A DNA stretch of 39,717 nt from Candidatus Saccharimonadota bacterium. Its GTDB lineage: Bacteria > Patescibacteriota > Saccharimonadia > Saccharimonadales > UBA4665. Positions 10,194 through 18,577 of this stretch are shown piece after piece. The stretch spans positions 1 to 39,717 of the forward strand of contig DAHUZY010000004.1 in NCBI GenBank assembly GCA_027314885.1. The letters run 5' to 3'. The notes beneath the pieces were generated by a model. The model saw only the letters and a program-made list of their open reading frames with translations, did no database searches and was not told the DNA's origin. The position numbers and the translations under genes were made by a program. Position 1 is the first letter of the stretch. Each line of letters begins with the position of its first letter.

Positions 10194-10904
10194 ATGACGG
10201 AACGCCAGCAAAAGATATTGAGCGCTATTGTGGAACAATATGCCGAGGTAGCAAGCCCCGTCGGCAGTAATCTAATGGCAAAGCTGTTTAATGTCAGTTC
10301 AGCGACAGTTCGTGCCGAAATGGCCGAGCTTGAACATATGGGTTATATCATGCAGCCACACACCAGTGCTGGCCGGGTTCCAACCGACAAGGGCTATCGC
10401 TTCTACGTTAATAACTTAACCGAACCTGCATCAGATCTGAACAAACAGTTGCCCCGAAGCGAAAAAGCTCTATCCATCAGAGTCCACCAAGCTGGTGCAC
10501 CAGAGCGGACTATCAGAAATGCTGTCGATACACTCGTGGAACTTACCCACAACCTTGGACTGGCTACCATTAGCAACCAGCTTTATATGAGCGGTTTATC
10601 CAATCTGTTCGGACAGCCGGAATTTATTAACTCAGTCCAGGTGCAGCAAGTAGCCGGTCTGTTAGACAATCTAGAGCCGTGGCTCCGTGAAGCTGCTCCA
10701 AACGAGCCGCTGAGTGTTTACATAGGGCAGGAGAATCCCATTGGCCGAAGCGCAGGCTGCACCCTTATTATTAGCCGCTTCCGCAGCCCGTTTAGTGACC
10801 GTAGCTATATCGGCACGCTCGGACCGACACGACAGAGCTATCGTCAGGTAATGAATCTGGTTGCTCGCGCCGGACGCGAACTCGAGGAGACACTCTATGC
10901 CTAA
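10194..10904 (+). CDS. hrcA: Heat-inducible transcription repressor HrcA (short form, 236 aa)
   Basis: MTERQQKILSAIVEQYAEVASPVGSNLMAK...SSATVRAEMAELEHMGYIMQPHTSAGRVPTDKGYRFYV. Confidence 0.93.
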   Translation: MTERQQKILSAIVEQYAEVASPVGSNLMAKLFNVSSATVRAEMAELEHMGYIMQPHTSAGRVPTDKGYRFYVNNLTEPASDLNKQLPRSEKALSIRVHQAGAPERTIRNAVDTLVELTHNLGLATISNQLYMSGLSNLFGQPEFINSVQVQQVAGLLDNLEPWLREAAPNEPLSVYIGQENPIGRSAGCTLIISRFRSPFSDRSYIGTLGPTRQSYRQVMNLVARAGRELEETLYA

Positions 10905-11385
10905 GGCAAAGCAGCCTATTCATAAGAAGCAAGATGATACTCACATCTCTCAATTAGAGGGACAAGTTCAAGAGCTCACTGAGGCATTGCAGCGTGAGCG
11001 AGCTGACGCCATTAATTTAAGACGCCGGCATGATGAAGAAGTGGGCCGGATGCGCCAATACGCCACAATACAAGTAGCACGTGAGCTATTACCGGTAATA
11101 GACAACTTTGAGCGGGCACTTAAACATATACCGCAAGAGTTAGCCACAAATGACTATGTCAAAGGTGTTGCAACTATCGTTAAGCAGTTCGAGCAAGTAC
11201 TCGCTAAGATAGGGGTAGAACGTATTAAAACGGTGGGGGAGCAGTTTAACCCGACCTATCATGAAGCGGTCGGTATTGAAGAAGGTGATGGTCAGACTGA
11301 AGTAGTAAGCGAAGAACTGCAGGCTGGCTACACGTTAGGCGACGAGGTTATTAGGCACGCCATGGTAAAAGTTGTTCTCAAATAG
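10897..11385 (+). CDS. grpE: Nucleotide exchange factor GrpE
   Basis: LRRRHDEEVGRMRQYA...LLPVIDNFERAL...FNPTYHEAVG; ATG at 10897 overlaps the hrcA stop. Confidence 0.93.
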   Translation: MPKAKQPIHKKQDDTHISQLEGQVQELTEALQRERADAINLRRRHDEEVGRMRQYATIQVARELLPVIDNFERALKHIPQELATNDYVKGVATIVKQFEQVLAKIGVERIKTVGEQFNPTYHEAVGIEEGDGQTEVVSEELQAGYTLGDEVIRHAMVKVVLK

Positions 11386-11392
11386 ACTCGTT

Positions 11393-11725
11393 ATGCCTTA
11401 CGCAGAATTACCTTCTGGTACAGGAAACAAGTTTGAAGAACTTATACCCCAAGGCTGGGAAGCGTTACAGTTATTTAGCATATGCGCCAGGCGGGTGGCA
11501 GGAACGATGTTGCGACACCCCAGTCTGGTTTTTACCAATGAAGATAGTTCCCAATGGGAGCTGCTTGAAGATAAGCTCATTGTTGCAACAAATACCTACT
11601 GTCTTGAGAAAGAAATAGGTAGCGAAGTAATGCGCTTAGGCATGGCGGATGAGCTGGCTAACGTGCGGGAAAAATACAGTTTACCGCAAACCATGCCGGC
11701 TAAAGAGATGAGAAAAAAATTCTAG
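11393..11725 (+). CDS. Hypothetical protein in the hrcA-grpE transcription unit (110 aa)
   Basis: ATG 8 nt after grpE; protein-like composition; ends before the dnaK CIRCE. Confidence 0.65.
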   Translation: MPYAELPSGTGNKFEELIPQGWEALQLFSICARRVAGTMLRHPSLVFTNEDSSQWELLEDKLIVATNTYCLEKEIGSEVMRLGMADELANVREKYSLPQTMPAKEMRKKF

Positions 11726-11736
11726 ATCGCAGGGTT

Positions 11737-11763
11737 TTAGCACTCTTGACACTAGAGTGCTAA
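11737..11763. promoter_or_regulatory. CIRCE operator upstream of dnaK
   Basis: Perfect TTAGCACTC-N9-GAGTGCTAA; TTGACA (11746-11751)-N17-TACACT (11769-11774) promoter embedded. Confidence 0.97.
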
Positions 11764-11826
11764 TTTATTACACTAGCAGTAGTTACAATTGACTGCTAAA
11801 TATAATGGAAAGGTAAAAAAGTATAC

Positions 11827-13743
11827 ATGAGCAGAATCATAGGTATTGACCTCGGTACGACAAACTCGGCCATGGCAGTGATGCAGGCCGGTAAGCCTGA
11901 AATTATTACCAACTCTGAGGGTAATCGCACCACCCCGAGCGTAGTTGCAATCAATAAAAACAAGGAACGCCTTGTTGGTCAAGTTGCCCGCCGCCAACAG
12001 GTGACAAACCCAAAGAATACAATTTACGAAGTCAAGCGATTAATTGGCCGTAACTACAGCGACAAAGAAGTCCAGCGCGACCTTAAACTCATGGGGTATG
12101 AGATTGTTAAAAGCGGTAATGGCGTAAAGGTAAAAATGGGTGACAAAGAATACAGCCCTGAAGAAGTCAGCGCCATGATACTTGCAAAGCTTAAAGCAGA
12201 TGCAGAAGCTTTTCTGGGCGATAAAGTCACAGAAGCCGTCATCACTGTGCCCGCCTACTTCGACGACTCGCAGCGTCAAGCTACTAAAGATGCAGGTAAG
12301 ATTGCAGGTCTTGAAGTAAAGCGGATTATAAATGAACCGACTGCAGCTGCGCTTGCTTACGGTCTTGATAAAGGAGAAAAGAAAGACGAGAAAATTGCGG
12401 TCTATGATCTTGGCGGCGGAACATTCGATGTTTCCATATTGGAACTTGGTGATGGCGTCTTTGAGGTTAAGTCAACCAATGGCGATACGCATCTTGGCGG
12501 AGCCGACTTTGATCGGATTGTTATTAACTACTTTGCTGATGAATTTAAAAAAGAGCATGGTGTTGATATAACCAAAGATAACGCGGCAATGCAGCGGTTG
12601 CGCGATGAAGCGGAGAAAGCCAAGATTGAGCTTTCAACTGCCCAAGAAGTAGATATTAATCTGCCATTTCTTACTGCAGATGCTGAAGGACCTAAACACT
12701 TTGAGCACAAGCTCACCCGAGCAAAACTAGAAAGCCTGGTTGCTGAACTAATCGACAAAACTGCTGCTCCTTGCGAAAAGGCTTTGAAGGACGCCAAGCT
12801 GACCGCCTCGAACATAGATGCAGTGGTGCTGGTCGGTGGTATGACCCGCATGCCTGCTGTGCAGAAGAAAGTCAAGAGTATCTTCGGCAAAGACCCGATG
12901 AAGGGAGTCAACCCAGATGAAGTTGTTGCAGTCGGTGCCGCAATTCAGGGAGGCGTTCTACAGGGTGATGTGAAAGATGTACTACTGCTCGATGTAACAC
13001 CACTAAGCCTCGGAATTGAGACCATGGGTGGCGTTATGACCAAGTTGATTGAGCGCAACACAACGATCCCAACCTCAAAATCTGAGGTCTTCTCAACGGC
13101 TGCGGATAATCAGCCGCAAGTAGAGATCCACGTGGCTCAAGGTGAACGGGAAATAATAGACGGCAATAAAAGTCTCGGGCGCTTCATCTTAGATGGTATA
13201 CCTCCTGCCCCCCGCGGTATACCGCAGATTGAAGTTACCTTTAACATTGACGCCAACGGTATATTAAATGTAACTGCTAAAGACAAAGGTACGGGTAAAG
13301 AGCAGAGTATTACCATTAGCGGCTCTGGTAACTTAGATAAAAGTGAAGTTGAAAAGATGGCGAAAGAAGCGGAAACCCATGCCGAGGAAGACAAAGCTAA
13401 GAAGGAGGCGGTAGAAGCCCGCAACCTACTCGACGGTGCGGTCTACCAAGCCGAGAAGTTGCAAAAAGATAACGGCGATAAATTAAGTGAGGATGACAAG
13501 AAAACACTCCAAGAAGCTGTAGAGGCTGCTAAGAAGGTAATTGGTGACGACAAGGCAGATAGAGAAGTCCTAGAAGCTGCTGCCAAGGATTTGAATGACA
13601 AGATGATGCCGATCGGTGCCAAAATGTACGAACAAGCCACTGCGAGCGACGCGGATTCAGCTAACGACAAACCTGGTGACAAGGACGCCCCAAAGGACAA
13701 AGACGGTCCGATAGAGGGTGAGGTTGTCGACGAAAAGAAGTAG
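11827..13743 (+). CDS. dnaK: Chaperone protein DnaK
   Basis: [17 protein letters not shown]..., [14 protein letters not shown]-terminal substrate-binding domain. Confidence 0.98.
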   Translation: MSRIIGIDLGTTNSAMAVMQAGKPEIITNSEGNRTTPSVVAINKNKERLVGQVARRQQVTNPKNTIYEVKRLIGRNYSDKEVQRDLKLMGYEIVKSGNGVKVKMGDKEYSPEEVSAMILAKLKADAEAFLGDKVTEAVITVPAYFDDSQRQATKDAGKIAGLEVKRIINEPTAAALAYGLDKGEKKDEKIAVYDLGGGTFDVSILELGDGVFEVKSTNGDTHLGGADFDRIVINYFADEFKKEHGVDITKDNAAMQRLRDEAEKAKIELSTAQEVDINLPFLTADAEGPKHFEHKLTRAKLESLVAELIDKTAAPCEKALKDAKLTASNIDAVVLVGGMTRMPAVQKKVKSIFGKDPMKGVNPDEVVAVGAAIQGGVLQGDVKDVLLLDVTPLSLGIETMGGVMTKLIERNTTIPTSKSEVFSTAADNQPQVEIHVAQGEREIIDGNKSLGRFILDGIPPAPRGIPQIEVTFNIDANGILNVTAKDKGTGKEQSITISGSGNLDKSEVEKMAKEAETHAEEDKAKKEAVEARNLLDGAVYQAEKLQKDNGDKLSEDDKKTLQEAVEAAKKVIGDDKADREVLEAAAKDLNDKMMPIGAKMYEQATASDADSANDKPGDKDAPKDKDGPIEGEVVDEKK

Positions 13744-13751
13744 GGTGAATA

Positions 13752-14078
13752 ATGAACGAGGCAGTCTTTAGTGAACTTGCCCTCACTTGTGGGAGCTGGC
13801 AAGAGGCGCAAAAGATCGCCGACCATCTGCTCGATAAACACCTTGTTGCCTGTGCAGAATTCATGGAGGTAAAGAGTCGTTACCGCTGGCATGGTACTCT
13901 CGCAGAAGGGGACGAAGTAAAACTTCTCCTGCAGACAACGACAGATAAATTCAACCAGATTGAAGCCGAGGTCAAAAAGCTACATAGCTACGAAACGTTC
14001 AACCTCCATGCAACCCCCCTCGCGCACGTTTCGCAAGCTGCCCAAGTTTGGCTCAGGCAAGAAACTACCAATAGTTGA
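13752..14078 (+). CDS. cutA: CutA1-like divalent cation tolerance protein
   Basis: HLLDKHLVACAEF...SRYRWHGTLAEGDEVKLLLQT...HSYETFNLHATPL, typical CutA1. Confidence 0.85.
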   Translation: MNEAVFSELALTCGSWQEAQKIADHLLDKHLVACAEFMEVKSRYRWHGTLAEGDEVKLLLQTTTDKFNQIEAEVKKLHSYETFNLHATPLAHVSQAAQVWLRQETTNS

Positions 14079-14092
14079 TAGAATGGAAGGAT

Positions 14093-15181
14093 ATGGCGAA
14101 GGCAGATTACTATGATACTTTAGGCGTCAGCAAAGACGCATCGGCCGATGAGATTAAAAAAGCATATCGTCGGGCTGCTGTAGAGCACCACCCGGATAGG
14201 GGTGGCGATGAGGCCAAGTTTAAAGAGATCAATGAGGCCTATGAGGTGCTCAAAGATGCAGATAAACGTCGGCGTTATGATCAGTTTGGTCATGCCGGAG
14301 TGGGTGGCAATGGCGGCGGCAATCCGTTTGGCGGCTTTGGCGGCGGTGCACAGAATGTCAACTTCGACTTTGGCGATCTGGGTCTCGGGGATATCTTTAG
14401 TAGCTTCTTTGGTGGTGGACAAACAAACCAGCGTCGACAGGCCCGGGGACGGGATGTGGAGGCAGGTGTTGAAATCAGCTTTGAGGAAGCAGTTTTCGGA
14501 ACAGAGGTAGATCTATCTCTCAACCTCAATGATCGCTGCGAACATTGTAATGGCAATACGGTAGAACCAGGATATGAGTTAAAGACTTGCGATCAATGTC
14601 AGGGCTCGGGACAAGTGGTGAGCGTGACGCGCACTATTTTTGGTAACATTCAGCAGGCGACTGTTTGTCCGAAGTGTCACGGCAGCGGTAAGATTCCGGA
14701 AAAAATCTGTTCGGTCTGTCACGGTAAGGGTACACAGTCAAAACGGCAAATAGTCCAGTTGAAAATACCAGCTGGCATTGATGACGGTTCTACCATTCGT
14801 TTGCGGGAACACGGCGAAGCCATTGCCAATGGACCGAAGGGCGACCTTTACGTAAACGTACGGGTTAAGCCCCATAAGAAATTTACCCGGGAAGGCGATC
14901 TGATTCTCAGTGAAGAGCATATTGACATAGTAGACGCGGCACTGGGAACTGAGATGGAGGTAGACACTGTTGATGGCCCGGTCCGCATGAAAGTGCCTTC
15001 TGGCACCCAATCTGGCTCGGACTTTAAGCTATCTCACCATGGCGTACCGCATCTAAAAAGTGGTGGTCGAGGAGCCCATATCGTGACTATTATTGTTGAT
15101 ACACCAACCAAGCTTAGCCGGCAACAGCAGGAATTACTGCGCAATTTTAAAGCTGGACAGAAGAAGCGCTCTCTTTTCTAA
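14093..15181 (+). CDS. dnaJ: Chaperone protein DnaJ
   Basis: J domain with HPD, G/F region, four CxxCxGxG-type zinc motifs; start refined to ATG 14093. Confidence 0.97.
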   Translation: MAKADYYDTLGVSKDASADEIKKAYRRAAVEHHPDRGGDEAKFKEINEAYEVLKDADKRRRYDQFGHAGVGGNGGGNPFGGFGGGAQNVNFDFGDLGLGDIFSSFFGGGQTNQRRQARGRDVEAGVEISFEEAVFGTEVDLSLNLNDRCEHCNGNTVEPGYELKTCDQCQGSGQVVSVTRTIFGNIQQATVCPKCHGSGKIPEKICSVCHGKGTQSKRQIVQLKIPAGIDDGSTIRLREHGEAIANGPKGDLYVNVRVKPHKKFTREGDLILSEEHIDIVDAALGTEMEVDTVDGPVRMKVPSGTQSGSDFKLSHHGVPHLKSGGRGAHIVTIIVDTPTKLSRQQQELLRNFKAGQKKRSLF

Positions 15182-15867
15182 GAACGATACGTGCCCTGAA
15201 CTCTGTGATGAGCTACTTTAACTGGCCTTAGCTCCTGCTCAGCACGTTCGAGCATTGAATTGGCTGTGTCACCAGGCTGGTATAGCGTACCACTGATAGA
15301 TATTCCAAAACCAAGCTCCTTCAAGTCTTGCCTGCCCTCAAAAGGGAGCGAAAGATCACTACTAAGGCGCGCTACAAATGTGCCCAAACGCTGTTCTGGT
15401 GACAAAGAAGCTACTGACGGATCTCGAGTGGTAAGTTCAGCAAAGACTGCGAACTCATCACCGCCAAGACGACTTGAATGGACATCATCTCCTCTACCCC
15501 AAGCTAGCAAATCGTCAGCTTGATCTTGATGGCGGGTGTGCTGTTTTAGTGTCGCTCCGATAGTTGCTAATACCTGATCCCCTTCAGCATGCCCGCCCGG
15601 ATGTTTATCGTTGATTGCCTTAAAACTGTCTACATCCCCTAAAAGCAGGGCATGCACTTGATGAGGCTGAGCATTCTCAAGTCTTCGATTAACCTTTGCA
15701 AGAAACGCCCGCTTGGTTAATAGCCCAGTAAGGTCATCGTGCGTAACCTCATGCCTAAGTCGCGCATTCTCTCGTTGCAGCCTTCGTTTGCTTAATGCAA
15801 GGCTACCCAGGCCTATAATCATCACGAGCTCGCGAGTAGGCAGGTGCCGACTTTCGTGTCGATTCAT
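15178..15867 (-). CDS. GGDEF-domain protein (putative diguanylate cyclase)
   Basis: DDLTGLLTKRAF...GDVDSFKAIND...GGHAEGDQVL...RLGGDEFAVF; short hydrophobic N-terminus; overlaps the dnaJ end by 4 nt convergently. Confidence 0.9.
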   Translation of the reverse strand: MNRHESRHLPTRELVMIIGLGSLALSKRRLQRENARLRHEVTHDDLTGLLTKRAFLAKVNRRLENAQPHQVHALLLGDVDSFKAINDKHPGGHAEGDQVLATIGATLKQHTRHQDQADDLLAWGRGDDVHSSRLGGDEFAVFAELTTRDPSVASLSPEQRLGTFVARLSSDLSLPFEGRQDLKELGFGISISGTLYQPGDTANSMLERAEQELRPVKVAHHRVQGTYRS

Positions 15868-15959
15868 AATGCAAATTATAGCATAAAATAGTCATCAAAA
15901 CAAGTATAAGATTTGGCACTTATACCATGAGTGTAGGTAAGCGTGGTATAATTCGGCGT

Positions 15960-16373
15960 ATGAGAGAGTTCATACGTAAGTACCGTTACGTAAGGTTTGT
16001 GAACAATTATATACAGAACTACCTTAGGAACAATTCAGACAAGTTCCCGCGTGTGTCGGAAGACACAATTATGATGCCGGGGTTCAAACCTCATAGAGCG
16101 GTTGATATGTATGTTAAAAAATCCGGGCTTGATGTTCATACGGTCAATGAAATAAGTGGCGATGCGTGCAACAGAGGCTACTTTGATACGAACAACGGTC
16201 AAGGTTTAAGGTTAACTGATAAAGGCAGGAAGCTACTCGATTTTCCCCTAGGTACGCTCGACGACTTTCTTAGTGAATACGGCAGTGCAATCTCGTTTTT
16301 AACTGGTGCATTTTTTGTAGCTGTAGTTTTTGGCCTAGGAAAATTAATAGAACTTATATGGCACTTGTTATAA
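15960..16373 (+). CDS. Hypothetical protein with C-terminal TM helix
   Basis: ATG at 15960 lies 7 nt after TATAAT (15947-15952), preferred over the listed 15927 start. Confidence 0.6.
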   Translation: MREFIRKYRYVRFVNNYIQNYLRNNSDKFPRVSEDTIMMPGFKPHRAVDMYVKKSGLDVHTVNEISGDACNRGYFDTNNGQGLRLTDKGRKLLDFPLGTLDDFLSEYGSAISFLTGAFFVAVVFGLGKLIELIWHLL

Positions 16374-16380
16374 TAGAAAC

Positions 16381-16473
16381 ATGAACAAGAAAGCCAAGCC
16401 CACCAATGAAATCACCAAAGAAGAGTTCTTCAAGGTGCTGAAAAAGGTGGCTCGGAAGTCCAAAAAGAAGTAG
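16381..16473 (+). CDS. Small basic protein, 30 aa: MNKKAKPTNEITKEEFFKVLKKVARKSKKK
   Basis: TATAAT (16369-16374) 6 nt before ATG; Lys-rich helical peptide. Below track cutoff. Confidence 0.55.
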   Translation: MNKKAKPTNEITKEEFFKVLKKVARKSKKK

Positions 16474-16621
16474 TTGTAAATTCCACATGGCTTGTCAAGG
16501 GTAATTTCGCTTGAGCGGTTTGACTGCTTAACTGTTGGGGGTTTATAATATGTCTTAATCGGTCTTTGGTAAGACGTTACAAGAGACTGACGGAGTTTTA
16601 CGACGATATCGACTAGCAGCC

Positions 16622-16642
16622 TTACCGCAATTAGGTGAATGA
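16622..16642 (+). repeat. 21-nt repeat copy A, TTACCGCAATTAGGTGAATGA
   Basis: 20/21 identical to 16773-16793. Confidence 0.9.
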
Positions 16643-16672
16643 ATTCTTTAATAGCTAGGCACGTGAAATTCA

Positions 16673-16712
16673 GCGAGGGTAAACTTACTGTTTGTAAGAG
16701 CCCTCGTTTTTA
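16673..16712 (+). terminator. Rho-independent terminator, branched stem
   Basis: GCGAGGG ... nested CTTAC-TGTTT-GTAAG ... CCCTCGT followed by TTTT. Confidence 0.75.
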
Positions 16713-16740
16713 ATTCTCTGAAAGTTTCCCCAGAATAACC

Positions 16741-16837
16741 AAAAAAGTCGGCTGTACTGGCCGACTTATTGGTTACCGCAATCAGGTGAATGAGCGAGCA
16801 TACTCCGGAAAGTATGCTACGAGCGTATGCTCGCTAA
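16741..16837 (-). ncRNA. Candidate small regulatory RNA
   Basis: Minus-strand promoter TTGCAT (16866-16871)-N17-TACAAT (16843-16848); tandem 5' hairpins; single-stranded 21-mer; terminator AAGTCGGC-CAGTACA-GCCGACTT-TTTT (16741-16767). Confidence 0.5.
16773..16793 (+). repeat. 21-nt repeat copy B, TTACCGCAATCAGGTGAATGA
   Basis: 20/21 identical to copy A. Confidence 0.9.
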
Positions 16838-16840
16838 CAG

Positions 16841-17798
16841 TTATTGTACACACTCCTGCCATACCATGCAACACACTATCCCATCTGGTGGCTTATATTT
16901 TTGTATATCTCTTATGCTTTTGCTACTTTTCCAAGCAATGCCCAGAACATAGGTTGATAGTCATTGCGGTGGCTGTACCTAAATGCATATTCATCCGCAT
17001 AAGCCTGCAAGTATTGAGGGTCTACATGGCGGTAAACCCCCTTAATCCCTCGCTTCATGTTTGACCATAAGTTCTCAACGTTTTGTGTATGAACTCTGCC
17101 TACAACATACTGTCGTTCACCATGATTAACCGTGTTATGCTCATAGCCCCGCCTGTTAAGTAATTTGTAAGAGCCATGCTCATCTGTGTAGACAATAGCA
17201 CTATTATCAACGCTTTTCTCAATCTCAGGTACAAGAACTCTAACGCCACTACTTTTAACATGACGTACTTTAGCTCTACCTTCACGCTCAACCATACCGA
17301 ATACAACTTGTTTGTTATGAGGCTTAGCAGTACTGCGACGTTGAGGGTTAGCTCCTAGATACATTTCATCTAATTCAACCTCGCCAGTTAAATTACTATC
17401 CTCATCATCGCTCATCATAGAGCGTATTTGATGAAACATACGCCAAGCCGTCTTGTAGGTTACGCCAAGCTCTCTCTCAAGCTGTTTAGCTGATATACCA
17501 GCTCTAGTGCTAGCCATTAGATAAATTGCATAGAACCATAGAGTAAGAGGAGTAGATGACTTATGAAAGATAGTGTCTGCTGTAGGGTGTACATGATGAC
17601 CACATACTTCACAGCTAAATGACTTACGAGTTTTCATTAAGTGGTGAGGCGTAATCTTTTTACAGACTTTACAGGTAATGCCGTCAGGATATAGATATTC
17701 TTTAAGCCAGATTAAACACGCCTGCTCATCTGGGAAGTCAGTTTGAAAGTCTTTAATTGTATACCTCATTGTTCTCATACTTACAGTATACACCCCTG
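16841..17798. mobile_element. Probable IS1595-type insertion sequence (boundaries uncertain)
   Basis: Single transposase ORF bounded by imperfect 18-nt direct repeats TTAYHGTAYACACYCCTG (16841-16858, 17781-17798). No clear terminal inverted repeat or TSD recognised. Confidence 0.4.
16912..17778 (-). CDS. IS1595-family (ISXO2-like) transposase
   Basis: N-terminal Zn-finger CKVCKKI...CEVCGHHVHPTADTIFHKSSTPL, ELDEMYLG, YTDEHGSY, NVENLWSNMKRGI; start refined to 17778 (MRTMRY), 6 nt after TATACT with TTGACA 17 nt upstream. Confidence 0.93.
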   Translation of the reverse strand: MRTMRYTIKDFQTDFPDEQACLIWLKEYLYPDGITCKVCKKITPHHLMKTRKSFSCEVCGHHVHPTADTIFHKSSTPLTLWFYAIYLMASTRAGISAKQLERELGVTYKTAWRMFHQIRSMMSDDEDSNLTGEVELDEMYLGANPQRRSTAKPHNKQVVFGMVEREGRAKVRHVKSSGVRVLVPEIEKSVDNSAIVYTDEHGSYKLLNRRGYEHNTVNHGERQYVVGRVHTQNVENLWSNMKRGIKGVYRHVDPQYLQAYADEYAFRYSHRNDYQPMFWALLGKVAKA

Positions 17799-17906
17799 AT
17801 TACCTACTGTCAAGGGATAATTGCCTAAGATTTTATTTGTGACTTTATCAAGGTTAAGCATAAACTACTTGCGGTATATTAATAATGGATTAATAATAAT
17901 AAAGCA

Positions 17907-18023
17907 ATGCGCCATCGTCGCTTAAACGAGTCCGGCTTTATACCACTCCTCATTACCATCTTATTGGTGGTCGGCGTACTGATCTATTTGGTATACATTC
18001 GTGTGCATCATGCCAAACACTGA
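17907..18023 (+). CDS. Small single-TM protein, 38 aa: MRHRRLNESGFIPLLITILLVVGVLIYLVYIRVHHAKH
   Basis: AT-rich -10-like TAATAAT just upstream; prepilin-like N-terminus and TM. Below track cutoff. Confidence 0.6.
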   Translation: MRHRRLNESGFIPLLITILLVVGVLIYLVYIRVHHAKH

Positions 18024-18095
18024 ATGATGCTGTGGCAAAAGGGATTGCTAAAATCTTGAAAAAGTGTTTCAATACTAACTCAACTCTATATTTCT

Positions 18096-18575
18096 ATGAC
18101 ACATCAACCCATTGTTATTGGACGCAGTGAATTCCTAAACTTTATAGGTATCGCTGCTCGTATACCAGCCAAGATAGATACGGGCGCCTATCATTCAGCG
18201 ATCCATTATGTTCATGCCCAAGAAATTGAGCGTGAAGGACTCAAGCTGCTTTATGCTGAACTGCTCGGTCACCCCAGCGCCCGGACTGTTTGTCCAATGG
18301 AATTTTCTGATTACAAGCTGGTCGCTGTCAGGAATTCATTTGGCACAACCGAGATACGGTATAAGGTGAGATTAAAAGTGAAGATTGGTTCTAAGCTTTG
18401 CTATGCTTCATTTACGCTCGCGAACAGAGCAAATAATTTAATGCCAGTCCTAATCGGCAGAGAACTACTCGGTAACCGCTTCTTGGTCGATGTTTCGCGT
18501 ACAGGTGTTGATCGCCGGCAACTACGAACATTGTATCGGCAACCACTGGTAACGCCACAAGAAAGTAAGGTGTAG
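18096..18575 (+). CDS. Retropepsin-like / RimB-type (ATP-dependent zinc protease family, PF05618-like) protein
   Basis: ARIPAKIDTGAYHSAIH ... PVLIGRELLGNRFLVDVS. Confidence 0.85.
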   Translation: MTHQPIVIGRSEFLNFIGIAARIPAKIDTGAYHSAIHYVHAQEIEREGLKLLYAELLGHPSARTVCPMEFSDYKLVAVRNSFGTTEIRYKVRLKVKIGSKLCYASFTLANRANNLMPVLIGRELLGNRFLVDVSRTGVDRRQLRTLYRQPLVTPQESKV

Positions 18576-18577
18576 AT

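Noticed and set aside
12040-15010. Numerous ORFs antisense to dnaK and dnaJ (e.g. 12528-12911, 13443-13892, 14290-14556)
   Set aside because: Low-complexity Ser/Pro/Ala-rich translations typical of shadow ORFs opposite strongly coding genes; no start signals.
16636-16711. 24-aa ORF (MNSLIARHVKFSEGKLTVCKSPRF) starting in repeat copy A
   Set aside because: SD-like AGGTG is too close to the ATG and the ORF runs through the terminator stem; kept only as context for the small-RNA pairing.
16560-16720. tmRNA-like stretch (CTAGCAGCC resembling a ..LAA tag)
   Set aside because: No stop after the tag-like codons, no tRNA-like acceptor domain and no GTTCRANYC/CCA end.
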